A stretch of DNA of 41,664 nucleotides from Aquitalea palustris. GTDB lineage: Bacteria > Pseudomonadota > Gammaproteobacteria > Burkholderiales > Chromobacteriaceae. Both the position numbers and the translations under genes were made by a program. Below are positions 26,004 through 32,713 of the stretch, in pieces. Within the stretch, counting starts at the first letter, position 1. Every line of letters starts with the position of its first letter. The notes below the pieces were generated by a model. The model did no database searches. It was not told the origin of the DNA and was given only the letters and a program-made list of their open reading frames with translations. The stretch spans positions 1-41,664 of the forward strand of contig NZ_RFAR01000070.1 of the NCBI RefSeq assembly GCF_003693445.1. The letters run 5' to 3'.

Positions 26004-26022
26004 GCAAAAAGAATATTATAAT
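25994..26022 (+). promoter_or_regulatory. Candidate promoter of the tssJKLE operon
   Basis: GTAACA (25994-25999) and a perfect -10 TATAAT (26017-26022) are 17 bp apart. The start point would be near 26029, giving a leader of about 90 nt before tssJ. The -35 lies in the palindrome at 25979-26003. Confidence 0.55.
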
Positions 26023-26118
26023 GTAATTTATTTTCCAGAGAAGATAGCTGTAAGAACTAGTAAAAGTACCGATAGAATATGCTATGCAGTTTTTTCAATC
26101 AGGAACGAGCATTTTCCA

Positions 26119-26652
26119 ATGACATTTAATTTGCAAAGTCACCGCAAAAGCCTGTTGGCAGGCATCCTGATCCCCTTGATGCTCAGCGCATGCGGCGGCC
26201 CGAAAATGATCGCCATCCACGGCGAAAGCACCGTCGGCCTGAACCGTGATGCACAGGGAAAACCGCTATCCGTGGTGGTGCACATCTACCAATTGCGCAG
26301 TGCCGATGCATTCAACAGGATGACCATGGATGCCCTGCTGGCGGGGAAAACAGAGCAGGATCTGCTAGGAAACACGCTTATTTCCAGCAAAGAACTGACC
26401 ATGATTCCAGGCAAATCAGTGACTGACAGCGAGACCATAGGCGAAGAAACGCGCTACGTTGGCGTGGTTGGTTTCTTCAGGCGACCAGACCCAGGCTACT
26501 GGAGGTTGCTGTTTGATGCCGATGCCATCAAGAGCCGCGGGCTGGTGTTCAAGGCTGCCGATTGCTTTCTGCAACCCGTGACTGCCAAGAACATCGCAAT
26601 TCCGGGCCAATCTTCACAGCCTCCAGCCGAGTGCGCCAGCAAGCTGCGTTGA
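26119..26652 (+). CDS. tssJ: T6SS outer-membrane lipoprotein TssJ
   Basis: Outer-membrane lipoprotein of 177 residues that binds the C-terminus of TssM. The signal peptide ends in lipobox LSAC with Cys25. The body has the family's transthyretin-like features: PLSVVVHIYQLRSADAF (about 49-65), LLAGKTEQDLLGNTL, a TMIPGKS segment and TRYVGVVGFFRRPD (about 113-126). It heads the plus-strand operon, with a 200-bp AT-rich gap before tssK. No strong ribosome site is visible at the ATG, but the signal peptide length supports it. Confidence 0.93.
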   Translation: MTFNLQSHRKSLLAGILIPLMLSACGGPKMIAIHGESTVGLNRDAQGKPLSVVVHIYQLRSADAFNRMTMDALLAGKTEQDLLGNTLISSKELTMIPGKSVTDSETIGEETRYVGVVGFFRRPDPGYWRLLFDADAIKSRGLVFKAADCFLQPVTAKNIAIPGQSSQPPAECASKLR

Positions 26653-26686
26653 TTTGTCCGGTAAAAAAATCTGTTCTGTTGCAATT

Positions 26687-26701
26687 TAACAACGTTTGTT
26701 A
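26687..26701. promoter_or_regulatory. Perfect short palindrome between tssJ and tssK
   Basis: TAACAA and TTGTTA flank CGT, 35 bp after tssJ. TAACAA also occurs in the right half of the palindrome at 25979-26003, so both may bind one regulator. Confidence 0.35.
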
Positions 26702-26746
26702 TCAGTCCATTAATTGAATATTTAATTATTACTATGCACATCCCAT

Positions 26747-26774
26747 TTGCCATAAATATGACAAATGATATTTT
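26747..26774 (+). promoter_or_regulatory. Candidate internal promoter before tssK
   Basis: TTGCCA (26747-26752) and TATTTT (26769-26774) are 16 bp apart in the AT-rich gap between tssJ and tssK, about 80 bp before the tssK ATG. It could raise tssKLE separately from tssJ. Confidence 0.35.
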
Positions 26775-26856
26775 TACTAAGTAAAATTCCTTAAAAGCAT
26801 CGTTTAAATCAATGCGCCGCATTGATCCTCCGTTGCAAAAGCAAGGTCATGACAAG

Positions 26857-28203
26857 ATGCAATATGCAAAAAGAATTCTGTGGGGCGAAGGCATGTTTTT
26901 GCGGCCACAGCATTTCCAGCAACAGTCATTGTTCCTAGAACAAAAAAGCGCACAGCTACTACACCTGTCAGACCGACATCGCTGGGGCATCAGCCACCTG
27001 CAAGTAGATGAAACAGCACTGAAAGCCGGCATGGTGCGTATCGATGCCCTGACCGTGCTATTTCGCGACGGCACGCTGTACCAGGCACCCGGCAATGCAG
27101 CACTGCCCCTGTCGCGGGAGTGCGCCACCGTTCCCCAGCTTGGCATCAAGACCACCCTCTATGCTTGCCTTGCCCAGTTGCAGCCATACGGGGGGAATAC
27201 GCGCAGCGGGGAGGCGCTCAATCGCCCTACTCGCTTCGTGAGCAATAGCAGTGAAGTTGCCGACTTGTACACTCAGGCGCTGGAAGCGGATGTCAGCACA
27301 CTTGAACTCGACATCAAGCTGATGTTCGAGGAAGAAAACCGTGATGGCTACGAATCAGTTCCGCTATGCCAACTGGAAAAGGACGCAACAGGACAATGGC
27401 GTGTCTGCAGCGGCTTCATTCCGCCCCTGCTCACCACCGAGGGTTCAACCGAGATTCAGCAGCTGCTGCGTCGGCTATTAGACATTTTGTTGGTGAAAAA
27501 CCAGTCTTTGAGCAACAGCCATCGCGAAAGATCAAAAAGCGTTGTTGAATATGGCTCCACTGACATCAGCTCTTTCTGGCTATTGCATACGGTAAATCGC
27601 AACTTCGCCCGGCTGCGCCATCTGTCGCAATGCAGCCCGCTACACCCGGAAGAGCTTTACATGGCACTCGCCGAGTTCTGTGGCGAGCTGCAAACCTTCG
27701 CCACCCTGTATACCTTGTCGGACATTCCCGCCTACCGGCATGAGCAATTGCATCTGGTACTGCCGGTTCTGGATCAACAAATCCGCGAACTGCTGGAGAC
27801 CGTCATCTCGGCGCGCTACACCATCATCCCGCTGCATTCGCCCAAGCCATCCTTCTTTATTGGCCGACTGGAAAGCGACCGTTTGCTGGATAACGTGGAT
27901 TTCTACCTATCAGTGTCAAGCGAGATGCCCGCCAGCCAGGTAATCGACAACGTGCCGCTGAAACTCAAGATCGGTGCGCCGGATGATGTGGAGAAAATCC
28001 TCAACTCCGCGCTGCGCGGCGTAGCGCTCAGCCATGCGGCGCAGACACCGTCCGCCGTGCCGGTGCGGGTTGGCAATCATTACTTCGCCCTCGAACCGCA
28101 CGGAGATATTTTTGGCCGCATGCTGCAGTCACGCAGCATCTGCATCTACCTCCCACAAACCCTCGCCAATCTGTCACTCGAACTGATTGCCGTTTTCCGT
28201 TGA
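26857..28203 (+). CDS. tssK: T6SS baseplate protein TssK
   Basis: Cytoplasmic baseplate protein of 448 residues that links the baseplate to the TssJLM complex. The N-terminus MQYAKRILWGEGMFLRPQHF is the family signature (residues 1-20). Further landmarks are a long helical middle region, PEELYMALAEFCGEL, YRHEQLHLVLPVLDQQ and the C-terminal FALEPHGDIFGRM. I chose the ATG at 26857 because the family starts here and AAGG is 10 bp upstream; a frame open from 26812 has no ribosome site and adds 15 unrelated residues. tssL follows after 7 bp. Confidence 0.95.
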   Translation: MQYAKRILWGEGMFLRPQHFQQQSLFLEQKSAQLLHLSDRHRWGISHLQVDETALKAGMVRIDALTVLFRDGTLYQAPGNAALPLSRECATVPQLGIKTTLYACLAQLQPYGGNTRSGEALNRPTRFVSNSSEVADLYTQALEADVSTLELDIKLMFEEENRDGYESVPLCQLEKDATGQWRVCSGFIPPLLTTEGSTEIQQLLRRLLDILLVKNQSLSNSHRERSKSVVEYGSTDISSFWLLHTVNRNFARLRHLSQCSPLHPEELYMALAEFCGELQTFATLYTLSDIPAYRHEQLHLVLPVLDQQIRELLETVISARYTIIPLHSPKPSFFIGRLESDRLLDNVDFYLSVSSEMPASQVIDNVPLKLKIGAPDDVEKILNSALRGVALSHAAQTPSAVPVRVGNHYFALEPHGDIFGRMLQSRSICIYLPQTLANLSLELIAVFR

Positions 28204-28210
28204 TAAGGCC

Positions 28211-28915
28211 ATGAACCAAGCTACTGCCCTCCCCAACCAAGAACGCCCACTGGCGGTCACCCCGTCGGCCGCTCCCAGCCTGCGCGAGATGCTGGAAGAC
28301 GGCATTTATCTGCTATTTCTGTTGAAAGACGGCAATGCCCCTGGCAGCGCGGTGGAATTCAACCGCCGTGTCGACCAATTTCTGGCGCAATACGAGAAAA
28401 ATGCGCGCAATTTCAACAAGGACATGAATGCAGTCAACTATTCCAAATACGCCTTTTGTGCGCTGATGGATGAAATCATTCTGTCGTCGGACTTCCCCTT
28501 GCGCGACGAATGGGAACGCATGCCCTTGCAATTACGTCTGTTTGGCGAACATCTGGCGGGTGAAGGTTTTTTCAGTCGACTGGAACAATTGCGCCTGGAG
28601 CCGGCACAGCAAATCGAGCCACTAGAAGTGTTCTACAGCTGCCTGCTGCTGGGCTTTCAGGGTAAATATCTGCTGGAAGGAGAAGAAAAACTGGGCTACC
28701 TGACCCACAAGCTGGCGCAGGAAATCCAGCAAGTGCGCGGCGGCAAGGCTGAGTTCGCCCCCAATGCCCAGCTGCCACAACGCTTTCAGGCCTTTGTCCG
28801 GCACGAGCTGCCCTTATGGCTGTATTTCGCCCTGCTGGCCATTGCGGGTTGCGGCATCTTCATGACCTACCGCTGGTTGCTGGCCAAGCAGCTGGGCAAG
28901 CTGTTTGCCAGCTGA
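28211..28915 (+). CDS. tssL: T6SS inner-membrane protein TssL (DotU/IcmH family)
   Basis: Protein of 234 residues with a large cytoplasmic DotU domain and a single C-terminal membrane segment (about 204-224). Landmarks are LLKDGNAPGSAVEFNRRVDQ, YSKYAFCALMDEIILSS (about 78-94), LQLRLFGEHLAGEGFF and LLGFQGKYLLEGEEKL. It is the short form lacking an OmpA/peptidoglycan-binding extension, so wall anchoring must come from another protein. AAGG precedes the ATG at 28211. The tssE ATG begins 1 bp after the stop codon. Confidence 0.94.
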   Translation: MNQATALPNQERPLAVTPSAAPSLREMLEDGIYLLFLLKDGNAPGSAVEFNRRVDQFLAQYEKNARNFNKDMNAVNYSKYAFCALMDEIILSSDFPLRDEWERMPLQLRLFGEHLAGEGFFSRLEQLRLEPAQQIEPLEVFYSCLLLGFQGKYLLEGEEKLGYLTHKLAQEIQQVRGGKAEFAPNAQLPQRFQAFVRHELPLWLYFALLAIAGCGIFMTYRWLLAKQLGKLFAS

Positions 28916-28916
28916 C

Positions 28917-29396
28917 ATGAGCACACTGAGTCGTCACGCCCTGATCCAGCCCTCCGTACTCGACCGCCTGCTGGATGACGAGCCGGACCGCTCGCGCCAG
29001 CCCGAAGCCATGCTGTATGAACTCGCCCAATTCAAGCGCTCACTGGCGCGCGATCTGGAAGCCCTGCTCAATACTCGCACCATGCCGCTGGACGACTTGT
29101 TCGATGCCTACCCCCTGGCCAGCAGCAGCATGCTGCGCTTTGGGATTCCCGATCTGAGCGGCATCAGCCTGCTGAACCCTGACGACCGGGAACTGCTGCG
29201 TGAACAATTGCGACGCGCCATCGAGACGCATGAACCCCGGCTGTCCAGGGTGCGCGTCAACCTGGACGCCCCGCGCGAAATGGAAAGACATCTGCGTTTC
29301 CGGGTGGATGCCGTATTGAAAGTGCACCCGCATCGCCCACCGGTCACTTTTGATGCCACGCTGCAGCTGTCGTCCAATGTATATAAGGTGCAGTAA
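28917..29396 (+). CDS. tssE: T6SS baseplate protein TssE (gp25-like)
   Basis: Baseplate protein of 159 residues related to phage T4 gp25. Landmarks are SVLDRLLDDEP (about 13-23), LARDLEALLNTR (about 43-54), a YPLASSSMLRFGIPDLSG segment (given as SSSMLRFGIPDLSG) and EPRLSRVRVNLD (about 105-116), which precede the gp25 EPR-type core. The start at 28917 follows the tssL stop codon by 1 bp, suggesting coupling. In many loci tssE sits next to hcp or tssF; here it ends the tssJKL operon and no tssF or tssG follows. Confidence 0.92.
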   Translation: MSTLSRHALIQPSVLDRLLDDEPDRSRQPEAMLYELAQFKRSLARDLEALLNTRTMPLDDLFDAYPLASSSMLRFGIPDLSGISLLNPDDRELLREQLRRAIETHEPRLSRVRVNLDAPREMERHLRFRVDAVLKVHPHRPPVTFDATLQLSSNVYKVQ

Positions 29397-30084
29397 ACCG
29401 GCAGGTGCTACAGCAGCGGACACCGCCAGATAAATGAATGGCTTATATGGATGAAATTGCCCGGTAGCGCATCGCGATACCGGGCCCAGTTTGCACGGGC
29501 TGCTGCCCTCTGCTCGACTGATGCCACACCACCCTCTCCCGATCCCCGCACCGGCTGGCCGCAGGCGATCACCGCTGAACCGTGGCGGCCCTTTAACCGG
29601 ACCGCAACGCGAGCGCATCACAAACCCAGACCAATCTGCCCACCGGCCTGTCGCGCAGGGGTAATGTTCCGGTCAATCCCCTGCTTGGCATCGCAGTCCC
29701 TCCCGGATTTGCGGCTGCCCTGAGGCGGTCGGTTGCGGGTTGCTGTCGGGAGCCAAAACTCCAGGCTATGATGGCACGCCAAGTACGGCCTCACCTACTA
29801 GCCACCGACTGCCACGGTGTTCTACATTGCACACCGAAAGCGTCATACTATTATTTTACAATGCATCAGCCTTAATACGCCCAGGCAAATACTCGCAACG
29901 CATCCCGCCCTGCAGTAAAATCCCGCAAATCCACAATTCATGCTGGTTTTATTTTTTTGCATAAATGCTATAAATACAAATCACACACTCATAATCAACA
30001 CCAATTTTCTTGCCGAATTTTCAAGAAAAACAAATCCGACAATGCAATGGCACTCTCTCTTGATTTCATACTTTTAATAAATTT
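29397..30084. other. Intergenic region at the end of the T6SS locus
   Basis: A 688-bp stretch without a credible gene. The first 350 bp are GC-rich; short open frames there (for example 29451-29723, plus) are Pro/Arg-rich and look non-coding. From about 29820 the sequence becomes strongly AT-rich up to the diguanylate cyclase. No tRNA, transposase or recognisable tssF fragment was found. It may be a scar left by rearrangement of the locus. Confidence 0.45.
29459..29485 (+). terminator. Possible terminator behind tssE
   Basis: GCCCGGTA and TACCGGGC pair around an 11-nt loop, 62 bp after the tssE stop codon. Only CCAGTTTG follows, so termination is likely but not certain. Confidence 0.45.
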
Positions 30085-31257
30085 ATGAATAAATCCATTT
30101 ACAAAAAATCAGCCCATGAAGATGCCGCAAACAAAGCCCTTAATCAGTGCGTAGAATCATTACAGCAGACGCTATTCTTAACGCCTCTGGGATGGGGATT
30201 AGTGATATGGCTTTGCCATGACTATACGCCCGCACCAAACATAAGCACATGGGTCTTGATATTTTTTGCAGAGTGGCTTGTTGCACACGCGGTAATTTTA
30301 CACATCAAGTCATCACAACTGAGCAACAAGAGAATAATCTTCTTACTGAATGCCATATGTGCAGCAGATGGACTCGCCTGGGGCGCCATCGTTCCGCTGC
30401 TATTTCTTTACAATCAACTGATAGATTCCTGGCTGGTTGTTGTATTGTGCGGAGTTGCTGCCATCAATGCTCCAGTATATGTAACATGCATGTCTGCATT
30501 CCGTTTTTTTGCGTCCGGCCTATGGCTGCTCTCGGTACCACCCGCACTGCTATGGGGAGCGAAAATATTTGCCGCATCTGAATTTTCAGTCGGATTTACC
30601 ATATATCTACTGATCTTACATTACAACCTGAACGTCCTATCCACCAAGGTAATACTTGGGATAAAACTACAGCTGGAAAATAATAATTTTGCAAGAGAGC
30701 TGGCAGAATCTCTCAAACAAGTAGAAATCCTGGCAAACAATGACGCGCTGACCAATCTGGCAAATCGCCGATCGCTCAACGCAATGCTGATTAATACGCA
30801 GCAAAAGAAAGACCATGACCTGGAAAACTCATGCCTGATCATGTTTGATATTGATTTCTTTAAAAAAGTCAACGATGTTTACGGCCACGCCATTGGCGAC
30901 AAGGTTTTATTTCATTTTGGCCAGCGGGTGCAACTCAAGCTTCGGTCATCGGATGTACTCTCCCGATATGGCGGTGAAGAATTCATCGCCATACTGCCGG
31001 GCACCGACTTGAAAACAGCACTGGAAATTGCCGAGCGAATCAGAATTGATATCGAGCAACACGAATTGATCTCCGCCCCAGCCATTTCCATCACGGTTTC
31101 GATTGGCGTATCTGCTTTTGAACAGAACGAATCAATCGATGATTTGATAAACAAAGTGGACACCTGCCTCTATATGGCAAAAAACAATGGAAGAAACCAG
31201 ATATGGTTCAATATTGACAATATTGCACACGAATATCATGCATCACTGAAAATATAA
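30085..31257 (+). CDS. Membrane-bound diguanylate cyclase
   Basis: Protein of 390 residues with about five or six hydrophobic segments in residues 30-195, a membrane sensor of unassigned type, and a C-terminal GGDEF domain (about 220-380). The active-site motif is GGEEF (296-300), preceded by an I-site RSSD (287-290); the DFFKKVNDVYGHAIGD region is intact. It should make c-di-GMP from two GTP. No ribosome site is obvious at the ATG. Its codons are much richer in A and T than those of its neighbours, as is the leader, which suggests later acquisition. It is a single-gene unit; the terminator behind is shared with dctD. Confidence 0.9.
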   Translation: MNKSIYKKSAHEDAANKALNQCVESLQQTLFLTPLGWGLVIWLCHDYTPAPNISTWVLIFFAEWLVAHAVILHIKSSQLSNKRIIFLLNAICAADGLAWGAIVPLLFLYNQLIDSWLVVVLCGVAAINAPVYVTCMSAFRFFASGLWLLSVPPALLWGAKIFAASEFSVGFTIYLLILHYNLNVLSTKVILGIKLQLENNNFARELAESLKQVEILANNDALTNLANRRSLNAMLINTQQKKDHDLENSCLIMFDIDFFKKVNDVYGHAIGDKVLFHFGQRVQLKLRSSDVLSRYGGEEFIAILPGTDLKTALEIAERIRIDIEQHELISAPAISITVSIGVSAFEQNESIDDLINKVDTCLYMAKNNGRNQIWFNIDNIAHEYHASLKI

Positions 31258-31329
31258 GATTCATTTATTTCAACAGATGGCAGATGGGTGATGCCAACCC
31301 ACTCAAAACACAAGGCGTGCGGCTAACAA

Positions 31330-31370
31330 AAAGCCAGCAGCCGGCGGTGATCTGCCCAACTGCTGGCTTT
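31330..31370 (-). terminator. Terminator of dctBD (possibly bidirectional)
   Basis: AAAGCCAGCAG and CTGCTGGCTTT pair around a 19-nt loop. On the minus strand TTTTTG follows, 21 bp after the dctD stop codon. It can also serve the convergent diguanylate cyclase gene. Confidence 0.8.
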
Positions 31371-31390
31371 GCCTGTGGCGTGCGGCCGGC

Positions 31391-32710
31391 TTACTTTTCT
31401 TCCAGATCGTATTTGCGGATCTTGTCGAATAGCGTGGTCTTGGCGATTTTCAGCACTTCGGCGGTTTTGGAAACATTGCCGCCCTGTTTGCGCAGTTCTT
31501 CGGCAATCATGCCCTTTTCGAAGGATTCCACTGCGGTGTGCAGGGTGAGCTGGGAGTCGGCAGCGGCGGTGCCCGGCACCATTTTCAGGTCCAGCACAAA
31601 GCGGTCGGCCTGGTTGCGCAGCTCGCGCACATTGCCCGGCCAGTGGTAGGCCATCAGGTCGCGCACCACTTCTGCGGTGATGGCCGGTGCCGGGCGGTTC
31701 ATGCGCAGGGCGGACTGGCTGACGAAATAGTCGAACAGCAGCGGGATATCCTCGCGGCGGGCGCGCAAGGGTGGCAGATCCAGCGTGACCACGTTCAGGC
31801 GGAAATACAGGTCGGCGCGGAATTTGTCCTCATCAGCCAGTTTGGACAGATCGGCCTTGGTGGCGGCAATCACGCGAAAGTCCACCGGAATCAGCCGGTT
31901 GGAACCCAGCCGCTCGATTACCCGCTCCTGCAGCACGCGCAGCAGCTTGATCTGCATCGGCATGCTCATGCTTTCGATTTCATCCAGAAACAGCGTGCCG
32001 TGCTGGGCGTATTCGATCTTGCCTATGCGCTGCTTGCTGGCCCCGGAGAACGCACCGGCCTCGTGGCCGAACATTTCGCTGTCAAACAGGGTTTCCGGCA
32101 GACCGCCGCAGTTGAGCGCCACAAAGGGGCCGGTACGGCCGGACAGGTCGTGCAGGCAGCGCGCCAGCAGTTCCTTGCCGGCACCGGTTTCGCCATTGAT
32201 CAGGATGTCGGTGGGGGTGGCCGCCACGCCCTGCACCAGCCGGCGCAGTTCGGCCATCACATTGGAGTTGCCGATCAACCGGCTTTCCAGCCCGCCATAG
32301 GCGGCCAGTTGGCGGCGCAGCTGGCGTACTTCCAGAGCCAGCCGGCGTTTTTCCATGGCGCGCTGCACTACCGATACCAGCACCTGTGGCAGGAAGGGTT
32401 TCTGGATGAAATCGTAAGCGCCGTCGCGCATCGCCTGCACGGCCATGGCGATGTCGCCGTGGCCGGTGATGAGGATGACCGGCAGGTCGGGATCGTCGGC
32501 CAGCAGCTCCTGCATGAAGGCCAGGCCGTCCATGCCGGGCAGGCGGATATCGCTGACGATGATGCCGGCAAAATCACGGCCGATGGCGCGGCGGGCCTTT
32601 TCCACCGAGTCGAAGCCCTGCGCCGGGATGCCATCCAGCCCCAGTGCCTGCACATAGCCCAGCTGGACGTCCTGGTCGTCCTCGATCACCAGTACCTGAA
32701 GATTGCTCAT
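31391..32710 (-). CDS. dctD: Sigma-54-dependent response regulator DctD
   Basis: NtrC-family activator of 439 residues that, when phosphorylated by DctB, turns on C4-dicarboxylate genes. The receiver (1-120) has Asp54, Thr82 and Lys104. The AAA+ domain has Walker A GETGAGKE (about 168-175) and Walker B GTLFLDEIES. The sigma-54 contact loop is GAFSGA (219-224) instead of the usual GAFTGA. The Fis-type helix-turn-helix is GNVSKTAEVLKIAKTTLFDKI (shown as GNVSKTAEVL and AKTTLFDKI). AGGAG lies 6 bp before the ATG, and dctB ends 3 bp upstream. Its likely target is the sigma-54 promoter of the malic enzyme-aspT operon about 5.5 kb away. Confidence 0.94.
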   Translation of the reverse strand: MSNLQVLVIEDDQDVQLGYVQALGLDGIPAQGFDSVEKARRAIGRDFAGIIVSDIRLPGMDGLAFMQELLADDPDLPVILITGHGDIAMAVQAMRDGAYDFIQKPFLPQVLVSVVQRAMEKRRLALEVRQLRRQLAAYGGLESRLIGNSNVMAELRRLVQGVAATPTDILINGETGAGKELLARCLHDLSGRTGPFVALNCGGLPETLFDSEMFGHEAGAFSGASKQRIGKIEYAQHGTLFLDEIESMSMPMQIKLLRVLQERVIERLGSNRLIPVDFRVIAATKADLSKLADEDKFRADLYFRLNVVTLDLPPLRARREDIPLLFDYFVSQSALRMNRPAPAITAEVVRDLMAYHWPGNVRELRNQADRFVLDLKMVPGTAAADSQLTLHTAVESFEKGMIAEELRKQGGNVSKTAEVLKIAKTTLFDKIRKYDLEEK

Positions 32711-32713
32711 GTT

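Noticed and set aside
29451-29723. 90-codon frame after tssE as a candidate effector or tssF remnant
   Set aside because: Pro/Arg-rich composition, no ribosome site, no T6SS motif.
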